Shown piece after piece: positions 62,045-64,000 of a stretch of 64,000 nucleotides of DNA (within the stretch, counting starts at the first letter, position 1; the number at the start of each line of letters is the position of its first letter). Source of the stretch: Crocinitomicaceae bacterium (GTDB taxonomy: Bacteria > Bacteroidota > Bacteroidia > Flavobacteriales_D > Crocinitomicaceae). The DNA lies in the NCBI GenBank assembly GCA_022447585.1, contig JAKVAR010000001.1:231097-295096 (forward strand), given 5' to 3'. The translations under genes were made by a program, and so were the position numbers. The notes beneath the pieces were generated by a model, which worked only from the letters and a program-made list of their open reading frames with translations, was not told the DNA's origin and searched no databases.

Positions 62045-62593
62045 ATGCTGCGTTTTAGCCTCATACTACTCTGGGTCATTTCGTCTTCTGTTATTGAAAT
62101 GAATTCTAATCGTCCCGTATTTGGGGTCAAGGTCTCTATTGGTGCAAATTCTCAAATTACAACCTTTGTAGCATATAATTATAATGGAAGAGTTCTCACA
62201 AAAAAGAGGGTGTTGGACCGAGAAACATTTGTGAAATTTGTTTCTGGTCATTGGCCAAGCATATACAACCCATACAAAAAAGATTATTTCGCAGAGCATA
62301 ACATCAACTGCGCTTTGATTACAGATGAATTAACAAATAAAAAAATCATTGAATGTTTACCTATTGACTCACTCTGGAAAATTAGATTCTCAACATATCC
62401 ATTCCAGCATAATATTGAAAAAGGTTGGAGCAACAAATACCATAAACCATCTCCAAAGCAAGAAATATATCTATCAAATAATTATGGAGTCAATCATATC
62501 GACGGAGATTTCTTTCTTGACACCAATTTTTGGAAAATTTTAAAGGATGTGTCGGACCCAATTTGGATTGCAAATTACAAATCTCTATATTGA
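62045..62593 (+). CDS. Hypothetical protein with hydrophobic N-terminus (182 aa)
   Basis: The 182-residue protein starts MLRFSLILLWVISSSVIEMNS, a short signal peptide or anchor. The mature part is mixed alpha/beta and basic/aromatic (GRVLTKKRVLDRETFVKFVSGHWPSIYNPYKKDYF, FSTYPFQHNIEKGWSNKYHKPSPKQEIYLSNNYG), with no motif I know. The gene is separated by 186 bp from 5-FTHF cyclo-ligase and by 36 bp from the DUF547 lipoprotein, with which it may be cotranscribed. The ORF is good; function unknown. Confidence 0.7.
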   Translation: MLRFSLILLWVISSSVIEMNSNRPVFGVKVSIGANSQITTFVAYNYNGRVLTKKRVLDRETFVKFVSGHWPSIYNPYKKDYFAEHNINCALITDELTNKKIIECLPIDSLWKIRFSTYPFQHNIEKGWSNKYHKPSPKQEIYLSNNYGVNHIDGDFFLDTNFWKILKDVSDPIWIANYKSLY

Positions 62594-62629
62594 ATTGTAA
62601 GTTTAATAACTCTTTAACGTCATACAAGA

Positions 62630-63544
62630 ATGAAACATATTATTGTCATTTTGATTCTTATAATTTTAAACTCATGTGCTGAATCGACGGATCAAAGTAA
62701 ACAGAATACAACTGATATTCGTAAAAAAATCGAAAAAGGGGAAATGACTCCAATTGAGCATAATATTGAAGGCGCAGGTAAAAACTCTCGAATTGAAGAA
62801 AAAAATGATAGTACAACCATTAAAACCAGTTCAAGACAAGAAATTTTGACGGACGATAATACTAAAAAATCATCTCAGGAGCTAGTTAACAGTGATTTTC
62901 ATGATTACATCTCTCTAAGTTCATTCTTAAATGATCATGTTAGTCCTAGTGGTAAAGTAAATTATAGTTCGGCTAAAGATGCCATTGGAGAATTAGAACA
63001 AATTATTATTCAATTTCAAAATAACCTTCCAGAGACGACCTGGAGCCAAAATCAAAAGCTTGCCTATTGGATTAATGCGTACAACCTATTCACAATCAAA
63101 TTAGTTGTTTCGAACTATCCAGTAACTTCGATAAAAGATATATCCGACAAACCTTGGGATAAAGTATTTATTAAACTTGGAACGAAAAGTTTAAGTCTTA
63201 ACGATATAGAACATGAAGAAATTCGATCAAATTTCAATGAACCAAGAATACATTTTGCCCTAAATTGTGCTAGTGAATCGTGTCCAAAATTATTAAATAA
63301 GGCATATAAATCAAGTACATTAAACTCTCAATTAACTCAATCAACACAACTCTTTTTAAAGGACCGATCTAAAAATGATTTAACTGATCCTAATAACGTT
63401 AAAATATCTCAACTTTTTGATTGGTACAAAACTGATTTTGACCAAGAAGGTAAAGTAATAATATTTATTAATAAATACCTTGACATTCCATTAGATAATC
63501 CAACAATATCCTACTTAGATTATTCTTGGAAATTAAATAACTAA
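62630..63544 (+). CDS. DUF547 domain lipoprotein
   Basis: The 304-residue protein has a signal peptide with lipobox LNSC (Cys16 in ILILNSCAES). An acidic/basic low-complexity linker (about 20-95; KIEKGEMTPIEHNIEGAG, KNDSTTIKTSS) precedes the DUF547 domain (about 100-290): KLAYWINAYNLFTIKLVVSNYPV, KSLSLNDIEHEEIRSNFNEPRIHFALNCASESCPKL and the C-terminal DWYKTDF. The HFALNCAS motif is the family hallmark. Function unknown; often envelope-linked. It is the last gene in the window. Confidence 0.88.
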   Translation: MKHIIVILILIILNSCAESTDQSKQNTTDIRKKIEKGEMTPIEHNIEGAGKNSRIEEKNDSTTIKTSSRQEILTDDNTKKSSQELVNSDFHDYISLSSFLNDHVSPSGKVNYSSAKDAIGELEQIIIQFQNNLPETTWSQNQKLAYWINAYNLFTIKLVVSNYPVTSIKDISDKPWDKVFIKLGTKSLSLNDIEHEEIRSNFNEPRIHFALNCASESCPKLLNKAYKSSTLNSQLTQSTQLFLKDRSKNDLTDPNNVKISQLFDWYKTDFDQEGKVIIFINKYLDIPLDNPTISYLDYSWKLNN

Positions 63545-64000
63545 AATTGTTTTTGAATATAAGAACCCAAATTCCTTCCTTATTCTTTTTTTGAATTCTC
63601 CTTTTTTATAAATCCTATAATGAAGTACGTCAGGCACCTTAAATCCAACAGATTTTTTCTACAACTAAACTATTAAGGAGTTTATAATAGATTCGAGAAT
63701 TTTTTTGGGTACACTCCCACCCCGCGAAAACTTTCATTAATTCAATCAATTTTACTTATATAAAAGTATTGTAGCTCAATATTCAAGTCTTCGATAGTAT
63801 TAGTGATTTAACAATGTAAATATTTAATCAACTCAAACTTGATTCCTTCAATGAGTTAATATATTTAGATTTGATATACTAAACAAGCTCTACCATTCAC
63901 CACCATCAGAGAATTTACCTTATTCGAAGACCAAAGGAGTAGAAGATGTGAGAAGCTCAAGACAATTATCCATTCTATCCGGCACCAAAGTGTTTATTAG
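63545..64000 (+). other. AT-rich region at the right edge, no supported gene
   Basis: In 456 bp I see no gene, RNA or clear regulatory element. An open frame on the plus strand ends in TAG at 63998-64000 (last residues TIIHSIRHQSVY) and one on the minus strand enters from the right edge (ending LTSSTPLVFE). Neither has a family match I can support. Confidence 0.4.

Noticed and set aside
63867..64000. Open frames at the right edge as a transposase remnant
   Set aside because: The plus-strand peptide (EFTLFEDQRSRR...) loosely recalls ISAs1-type N-termini, but it is short, has no start codon or inverted repeat, and runs out at the window end. Sequence beyond 64000 would decide.
1..64000. CRISPR arrays, tRNA or rRNA genes, prophage, toxin-antitoxin or restriction-modification genes
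   Set aside because: I read both strands and found no spaced direct repeats, tRNA-like cloverleaf sequence, rRNA segments, integrase or restriction/toxin motifs that I could support.

Overview
The window looks like chromosome of a low-GC marine-type member of the Bacteroidota, order Flavobacteriales (a Crocinitomicaceae/Cryomorphaceae-like lineage is my best guess, by inference). Reasons: about eleven secreted proteins end in type A sorting domains of the type IX secretion system (T9SS; YPNP-type motifs followed by a short beta-rich tail); several upstream regions carry the TAnnTTTG -7 box of this phylum; Shine-Dalgarno sequences are mostly absent; and many genes belong to families mainly known from Bacteroidota (DUF4924, DUF5723, DUF5777, DUF4159, DUF4836, DUF4907, DUF6370). 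I see no rRNA, tRNA, CRISPR array, intact insertion sequence or prophage.

Layout. 1-5.8 kb: a truncated lipoprotein and a thiolase on the minus strand, then a TPR protein and a PorE-like TPR/beta-propeller/CRD/OmpA protein. 5.8-12.6 kb: an FAD-linked oxidase, a DUF4924/OmpH/small-protein operon, a SiaC-type DUF1987 protein, a BadF-type sugar kinase, a Hanks-type kinase and a tag-barrel pair. 12.6-19.4 kb: gamma-carbonic-anhydrase-like and DUF6370 genes, an ATP-grasp enzyme, lgt, a lipoprotein, a CoA-type NUDIX hydrolase, a DUF5723 barrel and a ZIP transporter. 19.4-23.6 kb: ndk, then the coupled genes pepT-holA-rsmE-DUF4159. 23.8-26.2 kb: a secreted ankyrin protein and, convergent to it, a 56-residue cysteine-tailed miniprotein. 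26.4-32.7 kb: a six-gene surface-protein operon (one GEVED protein, four tandem kelch paralogues, one DUF4907 lipoprotein). 32.7-42.9 kb: nitroreductase, creD, an orphan PstS-like protein, three T9SS cargo genes, ispE and accA. 43.5-50.6 kb: five co-directional genes joining an FAD oxidoreductase and a membrane polyferredoxin to three glycosyltransferases. 50.6-57.6 kb: yidD, a lytic transglycosylase, a lamin-tail protein, a gene broken by one in-frame stop, two secreted proteins, msrB, a DUF4836 lipoprotein and a conserved hypothetical. 57.7-60.9 kb: a minus-strand operon of a diheme cytochrome c, a DUF5777 barrel, a heme-motif lipoprotein and a T9SS-exported heme-motif protein. 60.9-64 kb: ybaB, 5-formyltetrahydrofolate cyclo-ligase, an unknown protein, a DUF547 lipoprotein and a gene-poor edge.

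How the genes work together: most of the window is cell-envelope biology, with surface proteins exported by T9SS, lipoproteins (and the lgt needed to make them), barrels, glycosyltransferases and a peptidoglycan lyase, mixed with single-copy housekeeping genes. Packing is very tight. Five convergent pairs overlap by exactly 4 bp through interlocked stop codons, and many same-strand neighbours touch or overlap by 1-4 bp. The best candidates for under-described systems are the cytochrome/barrel/T9SS operon, the redox-glycosyltransferase operon and the kelch/DUF4907 operon.
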